A stretch of 64,000 bases of DNA from Rhizobium sp. Root1203 (GCF_001424945.1 NZ_LMCW01000023.1:193501-257500), one strand, 5' to 3'; numbered from the stretch's first letter, positions 8,512 to 18,800 are shown. The notes: a model not told the origin generated them from the sequence alone. Program-made: numbers and translations.

Positions 8512-10142
8512 TGCTGCTGACGGCGGCTGAAAAGCGATACGCGATAACCGGCGGGGCGATCAGCCTCGCCGGCATTGTCTTATTCGTCAGCATGGCGACA
8601 TTTGCGCTGCTGGTCTCGAGCGGTGAGGTGTCGATCTCGGAGGCCGTTTTCGACGCCTACATCCTGAGAATCGTACGCTTTACCTTGTTGCAGGCGCTTC
8701 TATCGACCGTTCTGTCTGTCGTTTTTGCCATTCCGATCGCGCAGGCGCTGGCGCGCCAACCGCACTTTCCCGGTCGGATCTGGCTTATCCGCCTCATGGC
8801 CGTGCCGATGGGGTTGCCGGTGCTGGTCGGCGCGTTGGGCCTGATCGGCATCTGGGGCAGGCAGGGAATCGTGAATTCGCTGCTGACCACCACCGGCATG
8901 ACCGAACCGATCAGCATCTATGGACTTACCGGTATCCTGCTTGCGCATGTCTTCTTCAATTTGCCCTTGGCCTGCCGGCTGATGCTCGCGGCCCTGGAGC
9001 GTGTCCCGGGTGAATACTGGCTGATGGCGAGCGGTCTTGGCATGCGGCACGGCTCTGTCTTCCGCTTCATCGAATGGCCCGTGCTGCGTTCGATCATTCC
9101 GGGTGTCGCCGGCCTGATCTTCATACTCTGTGCTACGAGCTTCACGCTGGTGCTTACCCTGGGCGGCGGGCCTGCAGCGACGACCATCGAGGTCGCGATC
9201 TACCAGTCGCTGCGTTTCGACTTCGACCCTGGCCGGGCGGTCGCGCTGTCGTTGCTCCAGATCGCACTCACCGCCGCCGTGCTCGGCGTACTCGCTCTTT
9301 TTCCAGTTGCGGGCGATGAGGGACCGACATCGGGCAAAGCCATCCGAAGGCCGGATGGAGCGCTGCCCGGCGCGCGCCTCGTCGATTGCGGTATGCTGGT
9401 CCTCACCGCGCTCTTTCTAGGATTGCCTTTGATGTCCGTTGTGGCAGCAGGTCTTCGGGCCGACCTCGTGAAGCTGGTCGCGGAACCCATCTTCTGGCAG
9501 GCGACTGCCACCAGTGCGGCGATTTCACTGTCTGCTGCCGTTCTGTCTCTGGTTATTTCGGCTGCCCTCGTGCAGGCGCGCCATGCACTCTCCCAGGAGG
9601 GGAAAAGGGGCCACTGCGCCCGCGCGTTCTTCGCGGCAATGGGGGGCGCGTCCTCACTGGTGTTGCTCGTTCCTCCGATCGTTCTTGCGACGGGTTGGTT
9701 CATGGCGTTGAGGAGCATCGGCGACGCCAGCAGCCATGCCCCGGTGCTTATCGCGATCATCAACGCGCTGATGTCCTTGCCATTTGTGATGCGCGTGCTC
9801 GAACCGGCCTATGCAATTCATCAACGGCGAACGCAACGGTTGCGTGCCAGCCTTGGTATCGTCGGCCTTGCCCGCCTTCGTCTGATCGATTGGCCGGCTT
9901 TGCGGAAGCCGGTGCTGACGGCGCTCTCATTCGCCATGGCGTTGTCGCTGGGCGATCTCGGGGCTGTCGCACTGTTCGGTTCCGACAGTTTCGTTACACT
10001 ACCCTGGTTGGTCTATAGCCGCATGGGCAGCTACCGAACGAACGATGCGGACGGGTTGGCGCTTATCCTCGGTGTCATCTGCCTCCTACTGACCATCGCG
10101 GGCACCATGCGGCAATCGACGAAGGCCGCGTCACATGACTAA
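8511..10142 (+). CDS. thiP: thiamine ABC transporter permease
   Basis: 543 residues from the ATG at 8511, which overlaps the thiB stop; the open frame begins further up inside thiB but that part is not ThiP-like. There are about twelve hydrophobic helices in two homologous halves. Each half carries a permease loop: 'ERVPGEYWLMASGLGMRHGSVFRFIEWPVL' and 'RRTQRLRASLGIVGLARLRLIDWPAL', the EAA-type contacts for ThiQ. A two-domain permease of this length matches ThiP. The 3' end overlaps thiQ by 8 bases. Confidence 0.93.
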   Translation: MLLTAAEKRYAITGGAISLAGIVLFVSMATFALLVSSGEVSISEAVFDAYILRIVRFTLLQALLSTVLSVVFAIPIAQALARQPHFPGRIWLIRLMAVPMGLPVLVGALGLIGIWGRQGIVNSLLTTTGMTEPISIYGLTGILLAHVFFNLPLACRLMLAALERVPGEYWLMASGLGMRHGSVFRFIEWPVLRSIIPGVAGLIFILCATSFTLVLTLGGGPAATTIEVAIYQSLRFDFDPGRAVALSLLQIALTAAVLGVLALFPVAGDEGPTSGKAIRRPDGALPGARLVDCGMLVLTALFLGLPLMSVVAAGLRADLVKLVAEPIFWQATATSAAISLSAAVLSLVISAALVQARHALSQEGKRGHCARAFFAAMGGASSLVLLVPPIVLATGWFMALRSIGDASSHAPVLIAIINALMSLPFVMRVLEPAYAIHQRRTQRLRASLGIVGLARLRLIDWPALRKPVLTALSFAMALSLGDLGAVALFGSDSFVTLPWLVYSRMGSYRTNDADGLALILGVICLLLTIAGTMRQSTKAASHD

Positions 10143-10842
10143 CGGCATCGAAATGCGAGCTGTGGGTCTACGTCTGGGCGGGCGGGCGTTCTTCTTCGAC
10201 TGCGAGCTGCCGGCGGCAGCCGTTATTGCGGTGACGGGCGCATCCGGTGCCGGAAAGTCGACATTTCTCAATCTTCTGGCCGGTTTCGACGTGCCGGCAC
10301 AAGGACGAATCCTGATCGCGGGGCAGGATGTCGGCGCCGTGCATCCAGCCGCACGCCCGGTTTCGCTTGTCTTTCAGGACAACAACCTGTTCGCGCATCT
10401 CGATGTTTTCACCAATGTCGGGCTCGGCATCGATCCGGCCATGAAGCTCTTGCCGACCGATCGGTCCTCGATCTTTTCGGCATTGGATAAAGTCGGCCTC
10501 GGCGGTTTCGATAAGCGGATGCCAGCGACGCTTTCCGGCGGGGAGCGCCAGCGTGTCGCCTTTGCCCGCGCGCTTGTTCGCCGTCGGCCGGTACTGTTGC
10601 TCGATGAGCCTTTTGCCGCGCTGGATCCCAGCCTGCGGAACGACATGGCGGCGTTGCTTCTGGAAATGCACCGAGAGAGCGTAAACACCGTCGTCATGGT
10701 TTCGCACGATCCGGAGGAGGTTCGTCGAATTGCGGACCATGCTATTTTCATCGAGCATGGCCGGGTCGCCGTTAGCGCTCCGATTGCAGGCTTTCTGGCT
10801 GAGACCGAACATCCGGGTTTGCGTCAATTTCTCCGCAGTTGA
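10135..10842 (+). CDS. thiQ: thiamine ABC transporter ATP-binding protein
   Basis: 235 residues with Walker A 'GASGAGKSTFL', Q-loop 'LVFQDNNLFAHL', signature 'LSGGERQRVAFARAL', Walker B 'VLLLDEPFAALDP' and the H-loop 'MVSHDPEEV'. ATP hydrolysis here powers uptake through ThiP. Last gene of thiBPQ. Confidence 0.94.
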   Translation: MTNGIEMRAVGLRLGGRAFFFDCELPAAAVIAVTGASGAGKSTFLNLLAGFDVPAQGRILIAGQDVGAVHPAARPVSLVFQDNNLFAHLDVFTNVGLGIDPAMKLLPTDRSSIFSALDKVGLGGFDKRMPATLSGGERQRVAFARALVRRRPVLLLDEPFAALDPSLRNDMAALLLEMHRESVNTVVMVSHDPEEVRRIADHAIFIEHGRVAVSAPIAGFLAETEHPGLRQFLRS

Positions 10843-11119
10843 CGAATATAGGCGGACTAACGGCACTTTCGCCATAATTTGAGTCGACCCAAGGACTCCA
10901 TAACCACGTTCCGCTTGCTAAAATACAACGGCGCCACATTTAAGCAGAGTCTCGCTATGCAACCGATGCGGAAATCAGTTACAGCAAAGACTTGCGCCCC
11001 GTATTGTGCACTGCAAGAACGTGAGCGGACGCCTGTTGAACCCTAAAAAAGACAATCGGATCGGGAAAGTAGCGAGCCGGTTTAAACGCACGATGACTTG
11101 GAGAGCCAGACTGGACAGC

Positions 11120-12637
11120 ATGACGACGTGGAAAGTGACCGCGCCTTCCAGTGATGTGTTCTTCGCAGCGTGCCGTTGGGTCCGCAGGACGTCGCTCGTC
11201 TCCATTGCGAGTGTTGCGCTTTACGGCTGTCAGTCGGCCCTGGAACAATCCTACCAGCCTAGCGTCGGTCCTTCGTCCAACCCGCAGATCGTCGACGAGG
11301 TTCAAAAGAACGATCCGCGTGCCGCAATGGGTGCGCGCGAGCATCCGCGCATCGTCGCGAGCTACGGTGGCGAGTACAAGGACGCAAAGACGGAGCGGCT
11401 GGTTGCACGTATTGCGGGTGCGCTGACGGCGGTGTCGGAAAACCCGAGCCAATCCTACCGCATTACCATCCTGAATTCTCCGGCGATCAACGCCTTCGCC
11501 CTGCCGGGCGGCTATCTCTATGTCACCAGGGGGTTGCTCGCGCTTGCCAACGACGCGTCGGAAGTGGCGGCGGTGCTGTCCCATGAAATGGGACACGTCA
11601 CCGCCAATCACGGCATCGAGCGGCAGAAACGTGAAGAGGCGGAAGTTATCGCCAGCCGCGTCGTTGCCGAAGTGCTGTCGAGCGATATTGCCGGCAAGCA
11701 GGCGCTGGCGCGGGGCAAGCTGCGTCTGGCGGCCTTCTCCCGGCAGCAGGAACTCCAGGCGGATGTGATCGGCGTTCGGATGCTCGGCGAGGCTGGCTAC
11801 GATCCATACGCAGCCGGCCGCTTCCTGGATTCCATGGCCGGCTACAGCCGCTTCATGTCGGTCGATCCGGATGCCGACCAGAGCCTCGACTTCCTATCGA
11901 GCCACCCGAACTCCGCGCAGCGTATCGAGCTCGCGCGTGATCACGCACGGGCATTCGGGCAGGAGGGCAAAGTCGGCGACACGGGTCGGGACTACTACCT
12001 CGACGGCATCGATGGCCTTCTCTATGGCGACAGCCCGGAGGAAGGCTATGTTCGTGGCCAGACCTTCCTGCATGGCGGTCTCGGCATTCGTTTTGACGTG
12101 CCGCCCGACTTCAAGATCGACAACAAGGTCGAAGCCGTGATGGCGACCGGGCCGGACGACGTCGCGATCCGTTTCGACGGTGTTGCCGACAATCAAAATC
12201 AGTCGCTGACAAACTACATCTCCAGCGGCTGGGTCACCGGCCTAGATCCTTCGACCATTCGACAAATCACAGTGAACGGCATGGAGGCCGTCACGGCGCG
12301 CGCGAGTGCCGACCGTTGGGACTTCGATGTGACCGTCGTGCGCAACAATGCTCAAATCTTCCGTTTCCTGACAGCGGTCCCGAAGGGAAGCCAGACCTTG
12401 CAGCAAACGGCCGACGTCCTGCGGGCGAGCTTCCGGCGCATGACGCCGGAAGAGGCTGCATCGCTGAAGCCGCTGCGGGTAAGGGTCGTCACGGTGCGTG
12501 CGGGTGAGAACATCACCACGCTTGCAGCCCGGATGATGGGCACTGATCGCAAGCTCGATCTCTTCAAGCTGATCAATGCCCTGCCGACCGGCGCATCCGT
12601 TTCACCGGGCGAGCGCGTCAAGATCATCGCTGAATGA
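11120..12637 (+). CDS. M48 family metalloprotease, lipoprotein-type, with C-terminal LysM-like segment
   Basis: 505 residues from the ATG at 11120; the frame is open back to 11006, but 11120 places a short basic leader before the hydrophobic stretch. 'SIASVALYGCQ' resembles a lipobox, so it is probably a lipid-anchored periplasmic protein. The zinc motif 'LSHEMGHVTANHG' and the downstream glutamate in 'QQELQADVIGVRML' define an M48 peptidase of the BepA/YfgC kind, which clears or refolds outer-membrane proteins. The last ~50 residues ('VVTVRAGENITTLAARMMG...ALPTGASVSPGERVKII') resemble a LysM peptidoglycan-binding motif. It converges on rpoH2, fitting an envelope and heat-stress neighbourhood. 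Confidence 0.85.
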   Translation: MTTWKVTAPSSDVFFAACRWVRRTSLVSIASVALYGCQSALEQSYQPSVGPSSNPQIVDEVQKNDPRAAMGAREHPRIVASYGGEYKDAKTERLVARIAGALTAVSENPSQSYRITILNSPAINAFALPGGYLYVTRGLLALANDASEVAAVLSHEMGHVTANHGIERQKREEAEVIASRVVAEVLSSDIAGKQALARGKLRLAAFSRQQELQADVIGVRMLGEAGYDPYAAGRFLDSMAGYSRFMSVDPDADQSLDFLSSHPNSAQRIELARDHARAFGQEGKVGDTGRDYYLDGIDGLLYGDSPEEGYVRGQTFLHGGLGIRFDVPPDFKIDNKVEAVMATGPDDVAIRFDGVADNQNQSLTNYISSGWVTGLDPSTIRQITVNGMEAVTARASADRWDFDVTVVRNNAQIFRFLTAVPKGSQTLQQTADVLRASFRRMTPEEAASLKPLRVRVVTVRAGENITTLAARMMGTDRKLDLFKLINALPTGASVSPGERVKIIAE

Positions 12638-12662
12638 AAAGAGGCCCGGCTTGCGCCGAGCC
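12636..12662 (-). terminator. probable rho-independent terminator of rpoH2
   Basis: Read on the minus strand, GGCTCGGC-gcaa-GCCGGGCC (one mismatch) is followed by TCTTTTCATT. It lies just past the rpoH2 stop and also overlaps the end of the convergent protease gene. Confidence 0.5.
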
Positions 12663-12690
12663 AGTCGCATCACTGGGGGAGTAATCTGTC

Positions 12691-13554
12691 CTAGGCCGAG
12701 GCGGCCATGTAGGGGTCGGCGCTGACCAGCGCACTGCGAAGCTTCTCCATGGCCCGGCTTTCGATCTGCCGGACGCGTTCCTTGGAGATGCCGAGGTCGG
12801 CGCCGAGTTCCTCGAGCGTTGCGCCATCCTCAGCCAAGCGGCGTGCGCTGATGATTTTCATCTCGCGTTCGTTCAGGTGCTTGAGCGCCGACGCAAGCCA
12901 GACACGGCGACGCTCTCCGTCGATCATGTTTGTTACCTGTTCATCCGGCAGGGGCTCGTCACTGACGAGGAAATCCATCTTCTCGGCGCTGTCGGCATCG
13001 CCTGAGACCGAGGGCGCCTGGAGCGACGCGTCATTGCTCGACAGTCTTGCGTCCATCGTCTGCACGTCCGACAAGCTGACGCCAAGGGCGGCGGCGATTT
13101 CCTGGTGTATTGACTGCAGCGTCAGTTGCGTATCTCCCTTGGCAAGCTTGGCACGGAGCCGGCGGAGATTGAAGAAAAGCGCCTTCTGCGCCGAACTGGT
13201 ACCGCCGCGGACGATTGACCAGTTCCGTAGTATGTAGTCCTGTATGGACGCGCGGATCCACCAGCTTGCATAGGTCGAGAATCGCACGTCCCTCTCAGGC
13301 TCGAAGCGGGCGGCTGCTTCCAGCAGTCCGACATAGCCTTCCTGCACCAGATCGCTCATCGGCAGGCCGAAATTGCGGAACTTTGCTGCCATCGAGATAA
13401 CAAGGCGCATGTGCGCCATGGCAATTTGGTTGCGGGCGCCGCGGTCTTCGTTGTGTTTCCAACGCACCGCCAGGTCGTGCTCTTCTTCGCGAGCAAGATA
13501 GGGAGCCGCCATGGCAATTTTGATCATGCGCCGGTCTGCAGACATGTTTTTCAT
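12691..13554 (-). CDS. rpoH2: RNA polymerase sigma-32 factor, RpoH2 type
   Basis: 287 residues. Region 2 is visible as 'RNQIAMAHMRLVISMAAKFRNFGLPMSDLVQEGYVGLLEAAARFEP' and 'RFSTYASWWIRASIQDYILRNWSIVR'; region 4 as 'LNEREMKIISARRLAEDGATLEELGADLGISKERVRQIESRAMEKLR'. The RpoH box ('KALFFNLRRLRAKL') separates it from RpoD. Rhizobia carry two or more RpoH; the length, divergence and position next to the M48 protease, carD and fdxA fit RpoH2. The start has a good ribosome site (CAGGAG, 7 bases upstream), which lies within the palindrome CCTGAATTCAGG (13564-13575). An EcfG-type promoter lies about 300 bases upstream. Confidence 0.88.
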   Translation of the reverse strand: MKNMSADRRMIKIAMAAPYLAREEEHDLAVRWKHNEDRGARNQIAMAHMRLVISMAAKFRNFGLPMSDLVQEGYVGLLEAAARFEPERDVRFSTYASWWIRASIQDYILRNWSIVRGGTSSAQKALFFNLRRLRAKLAKGDTQLTLQSIHQEIAAALGVSLSDVQTMDARLSSNDASLQAPSVSGDADSAEKMDFLVSDEPLPDEQVTNMIDGERRRVWLASALKHLNEREMKIISARRLAEDGATLEELGADLGISKERVRQIESRAMEKLRSALVSADPYMAASA

Positions 13555-13852
13555 ATCGGTCTCCTGAATTCAGGCTTTAAGCCCCGAAAAGGGCAAACAA
13601 TGTTTGCTTCCGGGCATCGCTGTCCGGATCAAATGCATGGCTTGGTGATATGAAGGCCTCGAACTCTGGACGTTTCCGGACGAGGCCCTAGTTAAAGCTA
13701 AGAGTTCGTCATACAGGCAGGCCGGATCGGTTTCGTCACTTTGCCAACCAGGCAAGACGTACAGGGCATGATCCGCTCCTCATCGAATATTGACTTGAAA
13801 GCAAACGTCTGCGGGATCGCTTTCCCAAAGAAGTCCGCACTGACAAGGCATA

Positions 13853-13877
13853 AACGTACGAGCCCGGAAAAAGTTCC
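13853..13877 (-). promoter_or_regulatory. EcfG/RpoE2-type promoter upstream of rpoH2
   Basis: On the minus strand the sequence is GGAAC (13877-13873), 16 bases, CGTT (13856-13853), an exact match to the general-stress sigma consensus GGAAC-N16/17-CGTT. Transcription from here would reach rpoH2 after a leader of about 290 bases. In Sinorhizobium meliloti rpoH2 is known to depend on RpoE2. The promoter overlaps the region just past the carD terminator. Confidence 0.75.
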
Positions 13878-13880
13878 AAT

Positions 13881-13909
13881 AAAAAACCCGGCTCGAAGCC
13901 GGGTTTTTT
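13881..13909 (-). terminator. terminator downstream of carD
   Basis: CCCGGCT-cga-AGCCGGG (13887-13903) flanked by A6 on one side and T6 on the other, so it can act on both strands. It lies 20 bases past the carD stop. Confidence 0.9.
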
Positions 13910-13929
13910 CGTTGAGAAGGATGCTGCAA

Positions 13930-14511
13930 TCAGGCAGCTTCATCCTGTGTTTCGTCTTCTTCGATGGCTTTGCCGCGCTTCGGGCCCTTGTTCAGGTTCG
14001 TCTCGACGAGGCGCACGGCTTCGGTTTCCGACATCTTGTTCACAGCGGCGATTTCGCGTGCCATGCGATCGAGCGCAGCTTCATAAAGCTGGCGTTCGGA
14101 ATAGGACTGTTCCGGCTGGTTCTCGGCCCGATAAAGATCGCGAACCACTTCCGCGATTGAAATCAGATCACCGGAGTTAATTTTGGCATCGTATTCCTGC
14201 GCACGGCGGGACCACATGGTGCGCTTGACGCGCGCCTTGCCTTGCACGACCTTCAATGCACGCTCTACGAAATCGGTTTCAGAAAGCTTGCGCATGCCAA
14301 TGCTCATGGCCTTCGCAACCGGCACCTTCAGCCGCATCTTGTCCTTTTCGAAATCGATAACGAAAAGTTCGAGCTTCATGCCGGCGACTTCTTGCTCTTC
14401 AATGGCGCTGATGGTACCGACGCCATGAGCGGGGTACACGATCGATTCACCGGTTTTGAAACCATGGCGTGCTGCGGAAGGCTTTTTCTGCTGGGTCGTC
14501 ATTCTTGTCAA
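13930..14511 (-). CDS. CarD/CdnL-type transcription regulator
   Basis: 193 residues. The N-terminal RNA-polymerase-interacting domain is visible ('KTGESIVYPAHGVGTISAIEEQEVAGMKLELFVIDFEKDKMRLKVPVAKAMSIGMRKLS') followed by an alpha-helical C-terminal domain ('MWSRRAQEYDAKINSGDLISIAEVVRDLYRAENQPEQSYSERQLYEAALDRMAREIAAV'). CarD proteins bind the polymerase beta subunit and stabilise open complexes. This is the usual alphaproteobacterial length. It is followed by a strong terminator and preceded by fdxA on the same strand, 390 bases upstream. Confidence 0.9.
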   Translation of the reverse strand: MTRMTTQQKKPSAARHGFKTGESIVYPAHGVGTISAIEEQEVAGMKLELFVIDFEKDKMRLKVPVAKAMSIGMRKLSETDFVERALKVVQGKARVKRTMWSRRAQEYDAKINSGDLISIAEVVRDLYRAENQPEQSYSERQLYEAALDRMAREIAAVNKMSETEAVRLVETNLNKGPKRGKAIEEDETQDEAA

Positions 14512-14900
14512 AAACTCCCTGTTACGCTTCCGGCAGAAGCCGGAGCCGGGTCAGTCAGGCCCGGATGAGACGGTCGGATCCGTCGGGTGACTTTACTTCT
14601 GGTCCCACCGGGCAGAAGCAAACAGACTCAGGCACGCGATCTTGGGACCTGACAGCTCAAGGCGTTGATATGTCACGGAAACCGCGTGTGGATTTGTTTG
14701 CTTTCGTGGTGGTTTTGGGGCATGCAACATGCCGCCAATGGATCAGTGTTAGAAAATCTACCACAAAAATATGAGGAAATCAATAATTTACTGCGCATGA
14801 GTCATGCGGGCAACACATGTCACCCATTTGACTCAGGCGGTTCTACGTCCGGCAATCGAAACTCAAACCCGGCCCCAGGCCCAAAGGTTCGCGGTTACGA
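14512..14900. other. intergenic, carD leader and fdxA 3' region
   Basis: No gene is apparent. A 7-base inverted repeat GGTCCCA (14601-14607) and TGGGACC (14643-14649) encloses 35 bases in the presumed carD leader. The stretch from about 14745 to 14800 is AT-rich and could hold the carD promoter, but no clear -35/-10 pair stands out. Confidence 0.5.
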
Positions 14901-15239
14901 TCAATCGCCAGCGCCAGGCTTTTCGGAAAAGTATTTTTCGAACTTTCCGGTCTCGCCGTCCATTTCCTTGGCCTCGGTCATCGCGTCCTTCTTGACGGTG
15001 ATGTTTGGCCAGACACTCGCATATTCAGCGTTTATCTTCAGCCATTTGTCCAGGCCCGGCTCGGTATCCGGCTTGATTGCCTCGGCCGGACATTCCGGCT
15101 CGCAAACGCCGCAATCGATGCATTCATCGGGATGAATGACGAGGAAATTCTCGCCTTCATAGAAGCAGTCCACAGGGCACACTTCCACGCAGTCGGTATA
15201 TTTGCAGCGAATGCAGTTGTCGGTCACGACATAGGTCAT
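14901..15239 (-). CDS. fdxA: 7Fe ferredoxin
   Basis: 112 residues from MTYVVTDNC, preceded by a good ribosome site (CTGGAG, 6 bases upstream); the open frame extends 13 codons further up but that part is not conserved-looking. Two cysteine clusters, 'CIRCKYTDCVEVCPVDCF' and 'CIDCGVCEPECPAEA', bind a [3Fe-4S] and a [4Fe-4S] cluster. The helical C-terminal extension ('DKWLKINAEYASVWPNIT') is typical of FdxA. It acts as a cytoplasmic electron carrier. Same strand as the S4 protein and the helicase. Confidence 0.93.
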   Translation of the reverse strand: MTYVVTDNCIRCKYTDCVEVCPVDCFYEGENFLVIHPDECIDCGVCEPECPAEAIKPDTEPGLDKWLKINAEYASVWPNITVKKDAMTEAKEMDGETGKFEKYFSEKPGAGD

Positions 15240-15433
15240 GAAGAACTCCAGGTATTTCACGCAGGCGGGGCCGGGCAACCTGGAACGTCGCGCCTTTCCC
15301 TAGCCGGAGGGTCGCGTTGAGAGGCTTGGGAGACCGTCGCACAATCCGGCAAGTTGTGTGTGAAGTATCGGCTTTGGTGGCGGATTTCAAGAATAATCCG
15401 ATTGCAAAAACACTCGGATTGGAGAGAGATTTT

Positions 15434-15838
15434 CTAATCTTCTTCCGACATCAGTTTGTCGATTGCGCGCCGTTGCTTTTTGGTCGGTCGGCCAGTGCCT
15501 GCTGCGCGGGTTGCCTGTTCGAATGCCGAAAGGCGTTTCGTCTCATCCGGCGGGGGTGTCAGATCGTCATAGAGAAGCCGCGCCTCCTCGAAAGGTCCGC
15601 GTCGCTCTCCACCCGATTTGACGATCAGGACGACATCGCGCCGGTCGAGCGAAAGCTCGACCTTGTCGCCGGTCTTGACCATGTGGCTGGGCTGAGCCAC
15701 CCGCTCGCCGTTGATGCGCACATGGCCGGATTGAATGCGGCTTTGTGCCAGCGAGCGCGATTTGACCATGCGCGTGAAGAACAGCCATTTGTCGATGCGC
15801 TGGCGCGAACCGGTCGATGGCTGTGTCTCCCCGCTCAT
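15434..15838 (-). CDS. S4-domain RNA-binding protein (Hsp15-like)
   Basis: 134 residues. The S4 fold is visible: 'RIDKWLFFTRMVKSRSLAQSRIQSGHVRINGERVAQPSHMVKTGDKVELSLDRRDVVLIV'. The basic tail ('RAAGTGRPTKKQRRAIDKLM') matches Hsp15/HslR, which recycles stalled 50S subunits carrying nascent chains. It starts 3 bases after the helicase stop, so the two are almost certainly cotranscribed. Confidence 0.88.
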   Translation of the reverse strand: MSGETQPSTGSRQRIDKWLFFTRMVKSRSLAQSRIQSGHVRINGERVAQPSHMVKTGDKVELSLDRRDVVLIVKSGGERRGPFEEARLLYDDLTPPPDETKRLSAFEQATRAAGTGRPTKKQRRAIDKLMSEED

Positions 15839-15841
15839 TGG

Positions 15842-18800
15842 TTACTTCTTCATCTGCTCCTTCAAGGCAGCGAGCTTGGCGAACGGAGAATCCGGATCGA
15901 TCGGCTTTTCCTTGCGCGGGGGCTTTGCCTCGAAGCGCAGCGGCTGTGAACCGCCGCGATTGTTGTTGCGGTCGTTACGGTCCTTGCGATCGCCGCGGTC
16001 CTGACGGTCACCACGCTGTTCATTGCGATCACCGCGTCCCTGATTGGGCTTTCCGCCATCCTTGCCGCGGTGCTGGCGATTGGCGTCGCGGTTTTCTCCG
16101 CCTTCGCCGCCGCCCTGGCGACGATGTCCCTGGCCACGGTCATGACGCTCCTGGCCCTGACGTTCCTGTCCCTGGGCCTGCCCGCCACGGCGATCACCTT
16201 GACCGCGAGGTTGGCGCTGGTTGTCGCTACGGCCCCCGAGGCGCCAAAGCAGAACCGGCTTCGGCTCTTCGGTCTCGACACCTTCGACAGCGACTTCTTC
16301 AGCGGCAACGGCTTCGGCGACCGGTGCAGGCGCTTCTGCAGTTGTCTCTTCCGATGCGCTGTCGGCGTCGTCGTGGTCGGCCTTCTCGGCACTTTCATCC
16401 GTGGCGGTTGGCTCGGCGACTGCCGGCGTAGCGGACGCGTCCTGCGTGGAGAGATACGCCGCTGCCTCCTCGGCCTTCACGGCGTCGGCGCGATAGCCGA
16501 GGCCCTTAAGGATTTCTTCCATGTCCTCGAGCGTAGCGCCGAGAATCGAAAGCATGGCAGTCGTCGTCGTGAAACGGCGGCCGTCATAGGCGCCTTCCGG
16601 ACGATTGGGCTGACCGGGCTTCCACTGCAGGAGCGGCCGGATGATGTCGGCGAGACGCTCCAGAATGTCGATGCGAACGGCCCGTTTCCCGAGGAACCGG
16701 AACCCTGCAAGCTTGTAGAACATTCGTTCGAAGCCGGGATCTGTGACGACTGAGGTCCGCCCGGCGGCCAACACCGGAATGAGGTCCCCGTAGCCGGTCT
16801 TTTCGAGGCCGTCGTTTTTCAGAGCCCAGAGCAGGGTTATGAGTTCAGCCGGAGCCGGCTTCAGAAGGGCCGGTACGAAGATGTGATAGGCGCCGAAACG
16901 AACGCCGTAGCGGCGCATCGATGCACGGGCATCCTGATCGAGCGACTTGACCTCTTCCGTCACGTCGCGACGGAAGAGAACGCCCAAATTCTCCACCAGT
17001 TGGAACGCGAGGCCCTTTGCAAGGCCCTGCAGGTCTTCGGCGCGAGACAGATCGTCCAGCGGCTTCAGGACCGTACTGATGTGGTGATTCACAAAGCGCT
17101 CGACGCGCGCCGACACATGGTCGCGCGCATTGCCCGTCAACTGTTCGTCTGCGAGCAGGATAACGCGCGGACGCATAATGTGATCGCTACCCGTCAGGCG
17201 TGCAACAGGATCGCCCAGCCAACGGATCAAACCGTCCGCGCTGATCGCCAGATCGGCATTGCCGGCGGCGTGAAGACGCGCTGCGCGCGCCTCGAATTCA
17301 AGCGCAAGCGCCTTCTGCGAAGCAGTTTGAACCGCCTTGGCGTCCGGCCCGTCCGCTCCCGATACAGGCGTGAACCGGAATCCGGATAACTGCCCTACAT
17401 GATGTCCTTCAACGAAGACATCGCCATTTACACTGATTTCAGCTTCCAGCATCGCATTCTCTCTCAGGCGCTTCATGAGCACAGATGTCCTGCGATCAAC
17501 AAAGCGTTTCGTCAACCTTTCATGTAACGCATCGGACAATCGATCCTCGATTTCCCGCGTCTTTTCCTGCCAGTGTGTCGGATCGGCAAGCCAATTGGGC
17601 CGATTCGAAACATAGGTCCACGTCCTTATCTGCGCGATTCGCGCCGAAAGCGTGTCAATTTCACCGTCCGTCCGATCCGCGCGGCGTACCTGCTCAGCAA
17701 GGAAGTCCTCATTTACCGTGCCATAGCGAACGAGATCGGAAAAGAGGGTTGAGATAAGATCCGCATGTTGTGCCGGTGTAATGCGTCGGTAGTCCGGCAG
17801 CGCGCAGGCTTCCCACAGTTTTTCGACCCGCGCCGGGGTGTCGGCAAGATCGATGATTTCCGCATAGCGCGACAGCTGCTCCAGCGCCTGTTGATCGACA
17901 GCCGGCAAAGCGCGCGTTAGTCCGGAAACGCGCGGGCTGGTCTCAAGGCTCGCCCGCAAAGTCTGGATGGACTTGAAGTCGAGGTCCTTGGTCCGCCACT
18001 GCAGTACTTTGACGTTGTCGAACTGGTGACCCTCGATGCGCTGGACGAGCTCTTCGTCAAAAGGTTCGACCTGGCCGGTCACGCCGAAAGTGCCATCGCG
18101 GAGGTGACGCCCGGCGCGGCCGGCGATCTGTCCCAGCTCGGCGGGATTGAGATTGCGGAATTGATAGCCGTCGAACTTTCGATCCTGTGCAAAGGCGACG
18201 TGGTCGACATCGAGATTGAGGCCCATGCCTATGGCATCGGTCGCCACCAGGTATTCGACGTCGCCGGCCTGATAGAGAGCGACCTGAGCGTTGCGGGTGC
18301 GAGGGCTCAGCGCGCCCAGCACGACGGCTGCGCCGCCGCGCTGCCGGCGGATCAGCTCGGCGACCGCATAGACCTCGTCGGCGGAAAACGCCACGATGGC
18401 AGTGCGCTGAGGCAGGCGGGTAATCTTTTTCTGGCCGGCATAAAACAGATGGGAAAGCCGGGGCCGTTCGACGACGGTCACGCCCGGCAGGAGGTGCTGG
18501 AGGATGGGGCGCATGGTGCCGGCGCCCAGCAGAAGCGTTTCGTCGCGACCTCGCAGGTGGAGGATGCGGTCAGTGAAAATGTGGCCGCGCTCCAGATCGC
18601 CAGCCAGCTGCACCTCGTCGATGGCGACGAAGGCGGCCTTCGTCTCGCGGGGCATCGCTTCGACGGTACAAACCGAAAACCGCGCATTTGGCGGCGATAT
18701 CTTCTCCTCACCGGTCACGAGAGCCACGTTGTGTACGCCTACTCTTTCGATGACACGCGTGTAGACCTCGCGCGCGAGCAGCCGCAACGGCAGACCGATC

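Noticed and set aside
10843..11119. possible small gene or promoter between thiQ and the M48 protease
   Set aside because: No frame with a ribosome site or conserved look and no clear terminator or promoter was found in these 277 bases.
13570..13755. 61-residue minus-strand frame in the rpoH2 leader
   Set aside because: It lies within the predicted leader transcript but has no convincing ribosome site and no protein-like composition; left as leader.
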